The notes under the pieces: model-generated
The model's database searches: none
What the model saw: only the letters and a program-made list of their open reading frames with translations
Told to the model about the DNA's origin: nothing
Shown here: positions 36,206 to 45,744 of the stretch, one piece after another
How the letters are laid out: every line of letters begins with the position of its first letter
Position numbering within the stretch: the stretch's first letter is position 1
Assembly: GCA_965203855.1 (NCBI GenBank)
Contig: CBDBDN010000006.1
Coordinates: 1 to 64,000 of the forward strand
Direction: 5' to 3'
DNA length: 64,000 nt
From: Bin87 sp965203855
Lineage (GTDB): Bacteria; Chloroflexota; Dehalococcoidia; Lucifugimonadales; UBA3495
Translations under genes and position numbers: made by a program

Positions 36206-37165
36206 ATGTTTTCCATTTTTAAACGGGGCCGCAACGAGGCCAACCAGATTCAGACTGACGCCGGCGTCAAGCGCAGCCGGGAGGGCTGGTTTGGGCGCAT
36301 CCGCAGCCTGCTGGCATCGCCGCAGCTGGGTGATGCGGTGTGGGACGAGCTGGAGGAAGCGCTGATCTCCGCCGATGTGGGCGTAGCTACGACTATGGAA
36401 GTGCTGGATGAACTACGCAGCGATGTGCGTTCCGGCCGGGTGGCCGACGGCGACGGCGCATTTATCCGCCTCAAGCAGCTGCTGGCAGCGCAGCTGGCCG
36501 ATGCAGCGGATGCCGGCGCCTGGCTGGACGATGACGGCATTGCGCCGCCCTATGTCATTCTGATGTGCGGCGTCAACGGCGTGGGCAAGACTACCAGCAT
36601 CGCCAAGCTGGCGCATCATTTTACCGTGGCCGGCAAGAAAGTAGTGCTGGGGGCTGCCGATACTTTCCGCGCCGCCGCGGAGGAGCAGCTGGAAATCCTG
36701 GGGGAAAGGGTCGGCGTGGATGTCATCAGCCACCAGCCGGGCGCTGATCCGGGGGCCGTAGCCTACGATGCCTGGCAGGCGGCGCGCGCGCGGGGCGCCG
36801 ACATCCTGATCGTGGACACCGCCGGACGCCTGCATACCCGCAGCAATCTGATGAACGAACTCCGCAAAGTGCGCCGGGTCATCAACGGGCTGGACGCCGC
36901 GGCCCCCCACCAAGTGCTGCTTACGCTGGATGCTACCACCGGGAACAATGGGCTGACGCAGGCGCAGGCATTTACCGATGCGGTGGGCTGCACGGGGATT
37001 TTTCTGGCAAAGCTGGACGGCACGGCGCGGGGCGGCATAGTACTGTCCATTCGCCGGACGCTGGGCGTTCCGATTCTGTTCATTGGCACCGGCGAGGGGT
37101 TAGACGCGCTGGCGCCGTTTGAGCCGGAAGGGTTCGTTGACGCCCTGCTGGCGCCGTCGTCCTGA
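36206..37165 (+). CDS. ftsY: Signal recognition particle receptor FtsY
   Basis: 319 aa from ATG 36206. The NG domain is complete: the N-bundle ends ALISADVGVATTMEVLDEL, G1 is GVNGVGKTT (122-130), DTFRAAAEEQLE is at 152-163, G3 DTAGR at 204-208, and G4 appears as AKLDGTARGG (from 268), with Ala replacing the usual Thr of TKLD. It is the SRP-FtsY form, with ARGG and GxGE following. The long acidic A domain of E. coli FtsY is absent, as in many bacteria. It docks SRP-ribosome complexes at the membrane by GTP-dependent heterodimerisation with Ffh. The gap to the DUF2298 gene is 55 bp. Confidence 0.95.
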   Translation: MFSIFKRGRNEANQIQTDAGVKRSREGWFGRIRSLLASPQLGDAVWDELEEALISADVGVATTMEVLDELRSDVRSGRVADGDGAFIRLKQLLAAQLADAADAGAWLDDDGIAPPYVILMCGVNGVGKTTSIAKLAHHFTVAGKKVVLGAADTFRAAAEEQLEILGERVGVDVISHQPGADPGAVAYDAWQAARARGADILIVDTAGRLHTRSNLMNELRKVRRVINGLDAAAPHQVLLTLDATTGNNGLTQAQAFTDAVGCTGIFLAKLDGTARGGIVLSIRRTLGVPILFIGTGEGLDALAPFEPEGFVDALLAPSS

Positions 37166-37220
37166 CCAGGCTCCGGCTGACTAGGCTCCAGCTGACGATT
37201 TTACTGGCGGTTGCCGACCC

Positions 37221-39683
37221 GTGGCGGACGCCCTGATTTGGCTGATTGCGCTGCGGGCGCTGTCGGTAGCGGCATTTCCGGCGGCGCATCTGCTGCTGGG
37301 CCGGCTGGCCGACCGGGGCTGGACGGTTTCGGCTGCGCTGGGCCTGCTGCTGCTGGCCTGGGCGACCTGGATGGGCGGCAGCGTTGGCGTCATTCCCAAC
37401 ACGCCGTCCGGCATCTGGATAGTTCTGCTGGCGATGGCCGGGATTGCGGGATGGCTGGCGTACCGGCAACGGGCCGAGCTGGCGGATTTCTGCCGGCGCC
37501 GCTGGACGGTAATCATCGCAACCGAGCTGATTTTCCTGGGGATGTTCGCGTTCTGGGCGCTGGTTGCCAGCGAGGCGCCGGCAATCAACCATACCGAAAA
37601 GCCGATGGATTTCGGCATTATGAACGCCGTGGCGCGCGCCGACGGCTTTCCGCCCGAGGATCAGTGGCTTTCCGGCCATGGCATCGCCTATTACTATGGC
37701 GGGCATTATATTGCGGCAATGCTGTCGCAGATTACCGGCGTTGCTGCCGATGTCGCCTATAATCTGGCAGTCGCTACCGTGCCGGCTTTGCTGGCGGCGG
37801 GATTGCTGGGGATTGCGTACAACCTGCTGCGGTTCGCCGGCGCGCGCGTGCTGCCGGCGTTGGCGGTCGGTGCAGCGGCGGCAGTGGGTATAGCGATGCT
37901 GGGCAACCTGGTGGGCCTGCTGGAACTGGCCTACGCGCGCGGTATCGGGGGCGCCGGATTCTGGCAGTGGGTGGGCATCAAAGATCTGCTGGACGCTCCG
38001 GTTGGCAGCGCGGGCGGCGGTGGATGGCTGACCGGCGATTCCTGGTGGTGGTGGCGCAGTACCCGTGTGATTGACACGCTGGGGGCGGACGGCGCATCGC
38101 TGGACTACACGATTACGGAGTTTCCGTTTTTCAGTTTCCTGCTGGGCGATTTGCACGCCCATATGACTGCGCTGCCCTTTGCGGTACTGGCTTTGGCGTT
38201 GGCAATGGCGCTGCTGTCCGCACCGCAGCCGCCTGGCCTGGACTGGCTGCGCCGCCGGCCGTGGGAGGCCGGGGCATTGGCATTGGCGGTTGGCGCGCTG
38301 GCGTTCATCAATGCGTGGGATTTTCCGCTGTATATTGGCATCGTGATGGCGGCGGCGGCGCTGCGCTGGTTCGGCTGGCTGTCTGCGCCGGCGGCGGTTG
38401 CCGCCGTTGCCGAAGATGCGCCGGTACGCTTGCTGGGCCGCGCGGCGGGACGGGCCGTTTTGCTGGCGGCGGGGCTGGCCGCCGGAGGAATAATCCTGTA
38501 CCTACCGTTTTATATGTCGTTGGACAGCCAGGCGCAGGGGATACTGCCGGTATTGGGGCCGGCGACGCGTCCGCTGCACTTCATGCTGGTGATGGGAACG
38601 CCGGCGCTGCTGGCCGCCGCTCTAGTCGTCCGGGCGGCGCTGCTGGTGGGCTGGCCGGCGCCGGCGCTGCGTCCCATTGCGATAGCCGTCCTGCTGGCCA
38701 GCCTGGCGCCGCTGCTGCTGTGGCTATTGGCCGCCGGGCTGCGTATCTCGGTATCGTCGGAGGCGGGCGCCGGGATTGCGGATGCGGTAGTAGCGCAGCG
38801 TCTTACTCTGGCGCTACCGCTGCTGCTGACGGGCGGGTTGGCGGCATATTGCGCCCTGGCGTGCGCGGCCGGCGGCAACGGCCGGCCGCCGCTGCCATGG
38901 TTGGCGTTCACGCTGCTGCTGGCCGCCGCCGGGTTCGGACTTTTGGCCGCCGCCGAGCTGTTTCACATCGCTGACCAGTTCGGCAATCGGATGAACACGG
39001 TTTTCAAGGTTTATTACCAGGCCTGGCTGCTGCTGGGCATCGCCGGGGCCGTGGGCACCTACGGCATCGTTGCCGACCCGCTGCGGCGGCGCAAGCAGGA
39101 GCTGGGGCGGCTGATAATGCGGGTTGCCGGGATTGCTTATGCCGCGCCGGCTGCCGTCCTGCTGCTGGCGTCGGCCTATTATCCGGCGGGCGCCGTTATT
39201 GACCGGACGGGCTGGACGCAGCCGGGGGAAAGCGGGGCGGACAACACGCTGTCCGGCCTGGATTATCTGCGCCGGGATGCGCCGGGCGAATACGCCGCCA
39301 TCGCCTGGCTCAACGGCGTTGACGAACCGGGCCGCATCGTTGAAGCAGTGGGCGGCGACTATACGGACTACGGCAGGATAGCGGCGGCGACGGGGCGCGC
39401 CAGCGTACTGGGATGGCAAGGCCATCAGCTGCAATGGCGGGGCGATGACGCCGCATTCGCCGGGCGCGCCGAGGATGTGGCCGACATTTACGGCAGCGAT
39501 GACGGCGACCGGGTAAGCAGCCTGCTGCAACGCTACAATGTCCGCTGGGTAATCGTCGGCCAGCGCGAGGGGGATGCCTACGGCGGAGATACGGCGGAGC
39601 GCATGGCCGGCTGGGCGGACGCCGGCCGGCTGCGGGAGGTTTTCGCAGCGCACGCAGTCGTCATTTATGAAGTTATGGAGTGA
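37221..39683 (+). CDS. DUF2298 (YYY) multipass membrane protein, probable GT-C-type glycosyltransferase
   Basis: 820 aa from GTG 37221, with roughly 13 or more hydrophobic segments. The name-giving motif is YYYGGHY (about residues 154-160), preceded by HTEKPMDFGIMNAVARADGFPPEDQW, and a DLHAHM segment (about residue 310) is also typical. The family is found in Chloroflexota and archaea and is thought to be a GT-C-fold glycosyltransferase, but its substrate is unproven. The C-terminal soluble domain (TEYAAIAWLNGV-like, then RASVLGWQGHQLQWRG) ends with YNVRWVIVGQRE. It lies after ftsY, possibly in the same transcript. Confidence 0.88.
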   Translation: MADALIWLIALRALSVAAFPAAHLLLGRLADRGWTVSAALGLLLLAWATWMGGSVGVIPNTPSGIWIVLLAMAGIAGWLAYRQRAELADFCRRRWTVIIATELIFLGMFAFWALVASEAPAINHTEKPMDFGIMNAVARADGFPPEDQWLSGHGIAYYYGGHYIAAMLSQITGVAADVAYNLAVATVPALLAAGLLGIAYNLLRFAGARVLPALAVGAAAAVGIAMLGNLVGLLELAYARGIGGAGFWQWVGIKDLLDAPVGSAGGGGWLTGDSWWWWRSTRVIDTLGADGASLDYTITEFPFFSFLLGDLHAHMTALPFAVLALALAMALLSAPQPPGLDWLRRRPWEAGALALAVGALAFINAWDFPLYIGIVMAAAALRWFGWLSAPAAVAAVAEDAPVRLLGRAAGRAVLLAAGLAAGGIILYLPFYMSLDSQAQGILPVLGPATRPLHFMLVMGTPALLAAALVVRAALLVGWPAPALRPIAIAVLLASLAPLLLWLLAAGLRISVSSEAGAGIADAVVAQRLTLALPLLLTGGLAAYCALACAAGGNGRPPLPWLAFTLLLAAAGFGLLAAAELFHIADQFGNRMNTVFKVYYQAWLLLGIAGAVGTYGIVADPLRRRKQELGRLIMRVAGIAYAAPAAVLLLASAYYPAGAVIDRTGWTQPGESGADNTLSGLDYLRRDAPGEYAAIAWLNGVDEPGRIVEAVGGDYTDYGRIAAATGRASVLGWQGHQLQWRGDDAAFAGRAEDVADIYGSDDGDRVSSLLQRYNVRWVIVGQREGDAYGGDTAERMAGWADAGRLREVFAAHAVVIYEVME

Positions 39684-39809
39684 ACGGGCGTCACTGCTGG
39701 CGGCGTCTGTGCTATGCTGGCGTCTGGGCTGGACTCTGCGCCGCAGTTCCGCATCGCCCCAACGATTGACCATCGACGACTGACGATTGACTATACCGGG
39801 AGGCATCAA

Positions 39810-40244
39810 ATGGAGTTCAGCGATGTGAAAGGGTTCTTTCAGTCCAATCATCGGGGGGTGATTACCTCTTTCAGGCCGGACGGGACGGCGCAGAGCAGCA
39901 TTGTGGTGTGCGGAGCATCGCCATTTGACGGGGATGAGGCGGCGCTGTTCGTTACGGTGCGCGGTTCGTCCTACAAAGTGCGGAACCTGCGCCGCAACAG
40001 CCGTTGCAATGTGATGGCAGTAGCGGACGACTGGCGGCAGTTCGCCGTGGTAGAAGGCGCCGCTGCTCTTACCGACTATCACAACACGGATGCCGAGGAA
40101 ATGCGGGTCAAGCTGCGCGCCGCCTTTATGGCCTGCGGCGACAAAGAGCATCCCGACTGGGAGGAATACGACCGGGCGATGCTGGCGCAGGATGCGGTAA
40201 TCGTAGTAGTGCAGCCGGAGCGGGTGTACGGGCTGCTGCGGTAG
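39810..40244 (+). CDS. Pyridoxamine 5'-phosphate oxidase-like (PPOX split-barrel) protein
   Basis: 144 aa from ATG 39810 after GGGAGG (39799-39804). The split-barrel pattern is clear: HRGVITSFRPDGTAQSSIV (15-33), ALFVTVRGSSYKVRNLRRNSRC (45-66) and VEGAAALTD. The C-terminal QPERVYGLLR is typical of small F420- or FMN-dependent deazaflavin reductases and biliverdin-reductase-like members. It probably binds a flavin or F420 and reduces a small substrate, and the cofactor cannot be settled by eye. Confidence 0.85.
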   Translation: MEFSDVKGFFQSNHRGVITSFRPDGTAQSSIVVCGASPFDGDEAALFVTVRGSSYKVRNLRRNSRCNVMAVADDWRQFAVVEGAAALTDYHNTDAEEMRVKLRAAFMACGDKEHPDWEEYDRAMLAQDAVIVVVQPERVYGLLR

Positions 40245-40282
40245 GCGGGGGGCATTAGCCCATCGGCCTTGCCGCGCCCGGT

Positions 40283-40312
40283 TTGACAGGCGTTGCGGAG
40301 CCGGCCTATCAT
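40283..40312 (+). promoter_or_regulatory. Promoter TTGACA-N18-TATCAT
   Basis: A consensus -35 (40283-40288) and TATCAT (40307-40312) lie 18 bp apart, 42 bp before the ATG at 40354. It drives the two small genes that follow. Confidence 0.7.
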
Positions 40313-40353
40313 TAATGGCGTATCCAGCGTTGCCAAAGGGAGGAAGGTTCGCA

Positions 40354-40593
40354 ATGTACATCATCCGCACCGATGCCAAGACTTTCCCGGAAGCCTACCA
40401 GGAAGCGCAGCGGCGCAAGGCGTCGCCGGAGGGGGCCGGGTTGGTGCATAAGGTCGTCAACTCGCGCTACGGCGACGGGTATGACATCGTGGCTATAGAT
40501 CCGCATATGCTTACCGATATGCTGATGGGACGGACGGCCGTCTTGCCGCACCTGAAAAAGACGGCAAAGAACCCGCTGGGCCTGATCCCATGA
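40354..40593 (+). CDS. Unrecognised 79-aa protein
   Basis: Start ATG 40354 is supported by GGGAGGAAGG upstream and the consensus promoter at 40283. The product begins MYIIRTDAKTFPEAYQEAQR and contains YGDGYDIVAIDPHMLTDML. It is small, basic-to-neutral and without membrane segments. The TGA overlaps the ATG of the next gene (ATGA), so the two are coupled. No family is recognised. Confidence 0.6.
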   Translation: MYIIRTDAKTFPEAYQEAQRRKASPEGAGLVHKVVNSRYGDGYDIVAIDPHMLTDMLMGRTAVLPHLKKTAKNPLGLIP

Positions 40594-41021
40594 CGAGCAA
40601 CCTGCCGGAGCAACCCGGCAGCCAGGATGAGTTGGCGGTCGTAATTGGCGCAGCGATGACCGCTCTTACTGAACTGGAACGGGAACGGCTGGCTATTCAG
40701 CGGGAGCAGCAGGCGGTTGCGCTGCGTAGTTGGGAGATAGCGGATAATGCCGACCGTCGTCAGAACGAAACTATCGTTAAAGGGATTGAGGCAGATACCG
40801 AGAAAGATAAACGGCGGTACAGACTGCTGGTTGGCACGCTGCTGATGGCAGTCGGCATTCCGTCAATTTTCCTGTTGCTGCTATTGGGGGCGGCATTTTT
40901 CGGCAATCCGGCTCAATCGTCTATCGCCTTGCGGATCCTGTCAATTGTCGGAACTGGCGTCGGCGGGGCGGGGGTTCTATTTTTGATCGGTTTTGCCATC
41001 AATCGGCTTATTGCGCGTTAG
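40590..41021 (+). CDS. Small membrane protein with N-terminal coiled coil
   Basis: 143 aa. Residues about 27-75 are highly charged and helical (ELERERLAIQREQQAVALR, then EADTEKDKRRYR), likely a coiled coil on the cytoplasmic side. Two membrane segments follow (about 80-103 and 115-138). Coupled to the preceding 79-aa gene. Its end overlaps the convergent ligA stop by 4 bp. The function is unknown, and a small membrane scaffold or stress protein is possible. Confidence 0.6.
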   Translation: MTSNLPEQPGSQDELAVVIGAAMTALTELERERLAIQREQQAVALRSWEIADNADRRQNETIVKGIEADTEKDKRRYRLLVGTLLMAVGIPSIFLLLLLGAAFFGNPAQSSIALRILSIVGTGVGGAGVLFLIGFAINRLIAR

Positions 41022-43189
41022 CCGGCCCCGGAAACCGGGTTGTGCCATAGTTCTGCCTGTTCCGGGGCGTTTTTTGCCGCCGCATCGCCGCCTTCGTCCG
41101 CGCTGATGCCCGCCGGGTTGTCCAGCAGCGACAGCAGGGCGTCCTCGTCCAGCACTGGGATGCCGAGCCGTTCTGCTGTGGCCAATTTGCTGCCGGCGGC
41201 GGCGCCGGCTACCACCCGGCTGGTTTTGCGGGATACCGCCGATGTGGTGGACGCTCCCAGTGCCTTCACTTTGCCCTCCGCTTCCCGGCGCGTCATTGTG
41301 GACAGCGTGCCGGTGATGACGAAAGTCAGCCCCTGCCAGGGCCGGGCCGATTCGTCCGGCGGCGCCAATTCTTGCCACATTTTGACGCCGGCGGTTTCCA
41401 GTCCGGCGATAGTTCGCTGATTGCGTTCATTGGCGAAGTAGTTAACGATGCTGGCGGCGATGCGCGGGCCAATGCCCTCTATCTCGGTGAGCTGTTCGGC
41501 GGTGGCTTGGGCCAGGTCGGCGATGCTGGCGTAGCGGGCGGCCAGCAGTTCGGCGATTTCGGCGCCGACGTGCAGGATGCCCAAGGCGAACAGGATGCGC
41601 GCCAGCGGACGCTGCTTGCTGGCCTCAATGTTGGACAGGATGCGGGCGGCCAGCTTTTCCCCCATCCGATCCAGCGCGGTCAGCTGCTCTTTTTGCAACC
41701 CGTAGAGGTCGGACGCATCGGCGACGAAGCCCTGGTCAATCATGATGCGGCACCACTGTTCGCCCAGTCCGTCAATGTCCATTGCGCTGCGGCTGACGAA
41801 GTGTTTCAGCGACTCAAAGAATTGGGCGGGGCAGGCCGAATTGGGGCAGCGGTGCATTGCGTCGCCCTCAACCTTGACGATGGCGGCGTTGCAGTCCGGG
41901 CAGCGCTCCGGCATACGGAACTCCGGGCCTCTCTCCGCTCCGGGCTCCAGCGCCGGGGCGATGACTTGGGGGATGACATCGCCGGCGCGCTCTATGACTA
42001 CCAGATCGCCCTTGCGAATGTCTTTGCGGTGAATATCCTCCTCGTTGTGCAGGGAGGCGTGTTGCACGGTGGCGCCGCTGACGACTACCGGCTTCAGAAT
42101 GGCCTGCGGGTTGAGGCTGCCGGTGCGTCCGACGCTGACGATGATGTCCAGCAGCCGGGTAGTGGCCTGCTCTGCCGGGAACTTGTAGGCGATGGCCCAG
42201 CGCGGCTCGCGTCCGGCGAAACCCAAGGCGTTCTGCTGTGCGATGCCGTCCACTTTGATAACGATGCCGTCCGCTTCGTAGTTCCAGTCGTGGCGGCGGG
42301 CCAGCATTTCATCGTAGAAAGCGCAGACTTCGTCCACGGTGTCAAAGATGCGGTTCAGCGGATTGACGGGAAAGCCGCCGTCTTGCAGTTGGGCCAGGGC
42401 GTTCCAGTGAGTTGCCGGCAGCGGTGAGTCGCCGACGTCGTTGAGGCTGTAAGTCCAGATTTGCATATTGCGGCTGCGGGTAACTTCGGGATCCAGCTGG
42501 CGGATGGTGCCGGCGCCGGTGTTGCGGGGGTTGGCGTAAAGCGGTTCGCCGTTGCGTTCCCGCTCCTCGTTCATCCGGCGGAAGCTGTCTAATGGCAGAT
42601 AGACTTCGCCGCGCGCTTCCAAGTTGGGCGGCATTGCGTCGGGCAGCGTTTGGGGGATGCCGGCGACGGTGCGGAGGTTGGCGGTAACATCCTCGCCGAT
42701 TTGCCCATTGCCGCGAGTAGCGCCCAGCGCCAACTTGTGGTTGGCATAGACCAGGCGGACGGCCAGGCCGTCGATTTTCAGTTCGGCTACCATGCGGAAG
42801 GGCCGCCCATCCAGCAGGTCTTTAACGCGCTCATGCCACGCCTCCAGTTCGTCGCGGCTGAAAGCGTTGCCCAGGCTGAGCATCGGGATGGGATGCTGCA
42901 CTTGGGGAAAGCGGTCGGAGGGGCTGCCGCCGACGCGCTGGGTAGGCGAATTGGCGGAGCGGCATTCCGGGTAGGTTGCTTCCAGTTCCCGCAGTTCCTG
43001 CATCAGGGCGTCATACTGCGCGTCGCTGATAACGGGGGCGTCCTGGTCGTAATACTGGTCGTTGTGGAACCAGAGTTCGGCGCGCAGTTGCCGGGCGCGT
43101 TCCGGCGGCGCGACGGCGGCATCAGTATCGCCATTGGAGTCGTGCCGGCTACGGCGCAGCGGGTAGTCGTTGGCGGAAAGGGCGGTCAT
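41018..43189 (-). CDS. ligA: NAD-dependent DNA ligase
   Basis: 723 aa, slightly long for the family because of about 25 extra N-terminal residues. Present are domain Ia with YYDQDAPVISDAQYD (46-60), the adenylation motif KIDG (Lys138), the OB fold, the Cys4 zinc finger (CPDCN then CPNSACPAQF), helix-hairpin-helix repeats (EIEGIGPRIAASI), and a C-terminal BRCT domain (WQGLTFVITGTLSTMTRREAE). The catalytic lysine is adenylated by NAD before nicks are sealed. No gene follows in the same direction. Confidence 0.97.
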   Translation of the reverse strand: MTALSANDYPLRRSRHDSNGDTDAAVAPPERARQLRAELWFHNDQYYDQDAPVISDAQYDALMQELRELEATYPECRSANSPTQRVGGSPSDRFPQVQHPIPMLSLGNAFSRDELEAWHERVKDLLDGRPFRMVAELKIDGLAVRLVYANHKLALGATRGNGQIGEDVTANLRTVAGIPQTLPDAMPPNLEARGEVYLPLDSFRRMNEERERNGEPLYANPRNTGAGTIRQLDPEVTRSRNMQIWTYSLNDVGDSPLPATHWNALAQLQDGGFPVNPLNRIFDTVDEVCAFYDEMLARRHDWNYEADGIVIKVDGIAQQNALGFAGREPRWAIAYKFPAEQATTRLLDIIVSVGRTGSLNPQAILKPVVVSGATVQHASLHNEEDIHRKDIRKGDLVVIERAGDVIPQVIAPALEPGAERGPEFRMPERCPDCNAAIVKVEGDAMHRCPNSACPAQFFESLKHFVSRSAMDIDGLGEQWCRIMIDQGFVADASDLYGLQKEQLTALDRMGEKLAARILSNIEASKQRPLARILFALGILHVGAEIAELLAARYASIADLAQATAEQLTEIEGIGPRIAASIVNYFANERNQRTIAGLETAGVKMWQELAPPDESARPWQGLTFVITGTLSTMTRREAEGKVKALGASTTSAVSRKTSRVVAGAAAGSKLATAERLGIPVLDEDALLSLLDNPAGISADEGGDAAAKNAPEQAELWHNPVSGAG

Positions 43190-43267
43190 CGCAATAATCC
43201 TGGAACGGGGTTGTTGAAGGATGGCATCCAGTATAGCCCCGACCGCGCTGTTGCTGCCTGGTAAAAG

Positions 43268-43356
43268 GGATGCATCCGGGCGGGTGATTGCGACTTGTTA
43301 CAGCCTGTCCCGCCGCTGGTCCCCGCGCGGATGCATCCGGGCGGGTGATTGCGACT
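43268..43356. repeat. 28-bp direct repeat upstream of the ABC importer promoter
   Basis: Two identical 28-bp copies, at 43268-43295 and 43329-43356, start 61 bp apart. Each begins with the perfect palindrome GGATGCATCC and continues GGGCGGGTGATTGCGACT. They lie 102-190 bp upstream of the promoter at 43458 and do not belong to the CCGGAATGACGG family. They could be regulator sites or a duplication scar. The rest of the gap 43190-43649 holds the promoter and no gene. Confidence 0.75.
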
Positions 43357-43457
43357 GCTTGCGCCGCGCGTTATTCCTGCCGCGTCGGGTGCGTCCGTGC
43401 AGCTGGCCCGCAAAACCCGATACAAGTTATGCAAAGAATACCCCTGACATTCGGCTA

Positions 43458-43486
43458 TTGACAGCCGTTATGCGCTGGGTTAGCAT
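43458..43486 (+). promoter_or_regulatory. Promoter of the ABC importer operon: TTGACA-N17-TAGCAT
   Basis: A consensus -35 (43458-43463), 17-bp spacer and TAGCAT (43481-43486). The leader to the lipoprotein ATG is about 157 nt. Confidence 0.75.
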
Positions 43487-43649
43487 ACCGCACTGCTTGG
43501 GTCATTGTGGTTGTTTTCACAAGGGGCTGGGCCTTGCGGCTCCCGTTTTATCGTGCGGGCGGACAGCGCGTCCATTGCCGTTAGCCCGTTCCGGTAATCG
43601 CAGCGACCCGTCCTGAAATACACCGCTTGAGGGGAGGCTCAAATCGATT

Positions 43650-45602
43650 ATGAAGGCAACTAACTTGCGCCGATTAACGCTGCGCGCGCTGCTGCCGCTG
43701 GGCGGGGCGGTCGCTTTGCTGGCCGCCGTGGCTTGCGGGGGCACGGCGGCGCCGGCCGCTACGCAGGCGCCGGCAGCCCAATCGCAGCAACAGCAGGCAG
43801 CCCCGACTACCGACGCCGCCGCGCCGACCGCCGCGATGGCTGCGGAGCCTACTCCTACTAGCACTCCGCCGCCGGACGCTACGATCCGGCCTACCAACAC
43901 GCCGGCGCCCACGTCAACGCCCCGCGTAGTGGCTACTCCGACGCCCAGCGCCGGGCCAAAGTATGGCGGCACGCTGTTGATGTCGGCCTACGCCGACACC
44001 AAGGACTGGGATCCGCTAGGTTCGTCCTCGCTGTCCAGCGTCATTTCCTACTCGCAGCTGTACAACCAGATTGTGCAGTATGACACGGTGGACACCAACG
44101 CAATCACCGGCGACCTGGCCGAGGATTGGGAAATCAGCGCCGACGGCCTCACCTACACGTTCTTTCTGCGGGACAATATGCAGTGGACGGACGGCACCGA
44201 GATTACGGCATCGGACATCATCACAACGCATTCGCGCTATGCCAACCCGTGCAACGGCGCCGGGCGTTCCGGGCTGTGGCGCAACTACACCGTCACGGTG
44301 GAAGTGGCGGACAAAGACGGGGGCGACTGCTCAGCGACCAACCTGGACGATGTGATGGTGGCCATTGACGACAAGACCGTTGAGTTCAAGTTGCAGTTCG
44401 CATCCGGCGCGTTCATCAAGTTCTTGGCCATTGACTATGCCAAGGTACTGCCGGGGCATATGCTGGACTCCGATGAAAACTGCGCGGTGCGCGACGCCGC
44501 CAACCCTTGTTTCCTGAACCTGGGCGAGAACATCATTGACCGCGGCGCCACTTCCGGCCCGTTTGTCCTTGATGAATACCAGGTGGGCGACTTCTACTAT
44601 GTCAACAAGAACCCGGACTACTTCAAGGACGGGCGGCCTTATGTTGACCGCATTGAGCACACCATTTTCACCGGCCAGGCCAAAGATACGCTGATTGCCA
44701 ACTTTGAGGCGGGCCGGCTGGATATGGCCAACGGCGGGTTCACCAACCTGTCGCCGACGCAGTACTTTGACCTGGAAAAAGCGACCGACGGCGAGTTTGT
44801 GGCGCACCCCATCGCGGCCGGCACCAACTGGGGCCTGATGCTGAACATCAAGAAACCGCAGTTCCAGGATGACCGGGTGCGGCAGGCAATCAACCTGGCC
44901 GTGGACCGGCAGGAAATTGACGAAATCGTCTTTGACAACTCCGGCGGCAGCTATTGCCCGCTGATGGGCCTGGCCCACCCCAACGAGGAATGCAACACCT
45001 GGGCCGGCATCCGCCCTAAGGACAGCGCCGAAGGTAAGCAGGACTTGGAGGACGCCCGCGCGCTGATGGCCGAAGCCGGCGTTGCCGACGGCCTTGAGGT
45101 TGCGTACACCGTGCGGCAAGTGGGCAACTACCCCGACCAGTGCCAGGTAGTGAAGCAGCAGTTGCAGGATGCCTTGGGCATCACTGGCGATATTGAGACG
45201 CTGCCGAGCGCGGCCGGCTATGCCAAGTACGGCACTTCCCGCGCCGAAGGTTCCGCCGGCGACTGGGAAATCAGCTGCCAGGGCGAAGGCATGGTGGTCT
45301 ATGACCCGGATGCGGTGTATGGCGGCGTGTATCGCAAGGGCGGCACGCGCAACTATACCGACTGGTCGAACCCGATGGTGGACGACTGGTTTGAGAGGCA
45401 GAAGGTGGAGTTGGATCCCGACGCGCGCCGGGAAATCAACAAGGAAGCCGAGCTGTGGCTGCACGCGTTCTCGGACAACCACTGGGTTACGCTCCAGCTG
45501 GGGCAGCTGTTCTGGATAGTGCATCAGGATGTGAAGGGGTTCAACGCTCCGTCCACCGTGCAGTACCAGTTCAAGCATGAGGATTTGTGGCTGGACCGCT
45601 AG
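43650..45602 (+). CDS. Peptide/nickel-type ABC transporter substrate-binding lipoprotein (SBP family 5)
   Basis: 650 aa. A lipoprotein signal ends at AAVAC (Cys29). A Gln/Ala/Pro/Thr-rich linker of about 80 residues (TPTSTPPPDATIRPTNTPAP) follows, typical of Gram-positive and Chloroflexota surface lipoproteins. The binding domain begins KYGGTLLMSAYADTKDWDP and shows LTYTFFLRDNMQWTDGTEITASD and KNPDYFKDGRPYVDRIE, hallmarks of DppA/OppA-like proteins. It should bind oligopeptides, nickel or another small solute outside the membrane. Two permease genes follow. Confidence 0.93.
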   Translation: MKATNLRRLTLRALLPLGGAVALLAAVACGGTAAPAATQAPAAQSQQQQAAPTTDAAAPTAAMAAEPTPTSTPPPDATIRPTNTPAPTSTPRVVATPTPSAGPKYGGTLLMSAYADTKDWDPLGSSSLSSVISYSQLYNQIVQYDTVDTNAITGDLAEDWEISADGLTYTFFLRDNMQWTDGTEITASDIITTHSRYANPCNGAGRSGLWRNYTVTVEVADKDGGDCSATNLDDVMVAIDDKTVEFKLQFASGAFIKFLAIDYAKVLPGHMLDSDENCAVRDAANPCFLNLGENIIDRGATSGPFVLDEYQVGDFYYVNKNPDYFKDGRPYVDRIEHTIFTGQAKDTLIANFEAGRLDMANGGFTNLSPTQYFDLEKATDGEFVAHPIAAGTNWGLMLNIKKPQFQDDRVRQAINLAVDRQEIDEIVFDNSGGSYCPLMGLAHPNEECNTWAGIRPKDSAEGKQDLEDARALMAEAGVADGLEVAYTVRQVGNYPDQCQVVKQQLQDALGITGDIETLPSAAGYAKYGTSRAEGSAGDWEISCQGEGMVVYDPDAVYGGVYRKGGTRNYTDWSNPMVDDWFERQKVELDPDARREINKEAELWLHAFSDNHWVTLQLGQLFWIVHQDVKGFNAPSTVQYQFKHEDLWLDR

Positions 45603-45640
45603 GCCGGGACGGCTGAATCCGAAAGGCAGTAGATCGTTGG

Positions 45641-45671
45641 CAGGGGCGGCGCACGAACTGCGTTGCCCCTG
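45641..45671 (+). promoter_or_regulatory. Intercistronic hairpin after the binding-protein gene
   Basis: CAGGGGC (45641-45647) pairs with GCCCCTG (45665-45671), with an inner CGCA/TGCG pairing. There is no T tract. Such hairpins stabilise the binding-protein message so that it exceeds permease expression, which is likely here given the 142-bp gap. Confidence 0.5.
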
Positions 45672-45744
45672 TAACCTAGCATTAGCGTAATCCGGCATCT
45701 ATTATCAAGCATACCGGTATCAGGCGTAACGGAAGGCAAACGCT

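Noticed and set aside
38814..40379. 521-aa reading frame on the minus strand
   Set aside because: It overlaps the DUF2298 and PPOX genes, is rich in Arg/Pro/Gln as expected of antisense high-GC frames, and has no ribosome site.
43186..43434. 82-aa minus-strand reading frame containing the 28-bp repeats
   Set aside because: It crosses two direct repeats and the ligA 5' region and has no ribosome site or recognisable composition.
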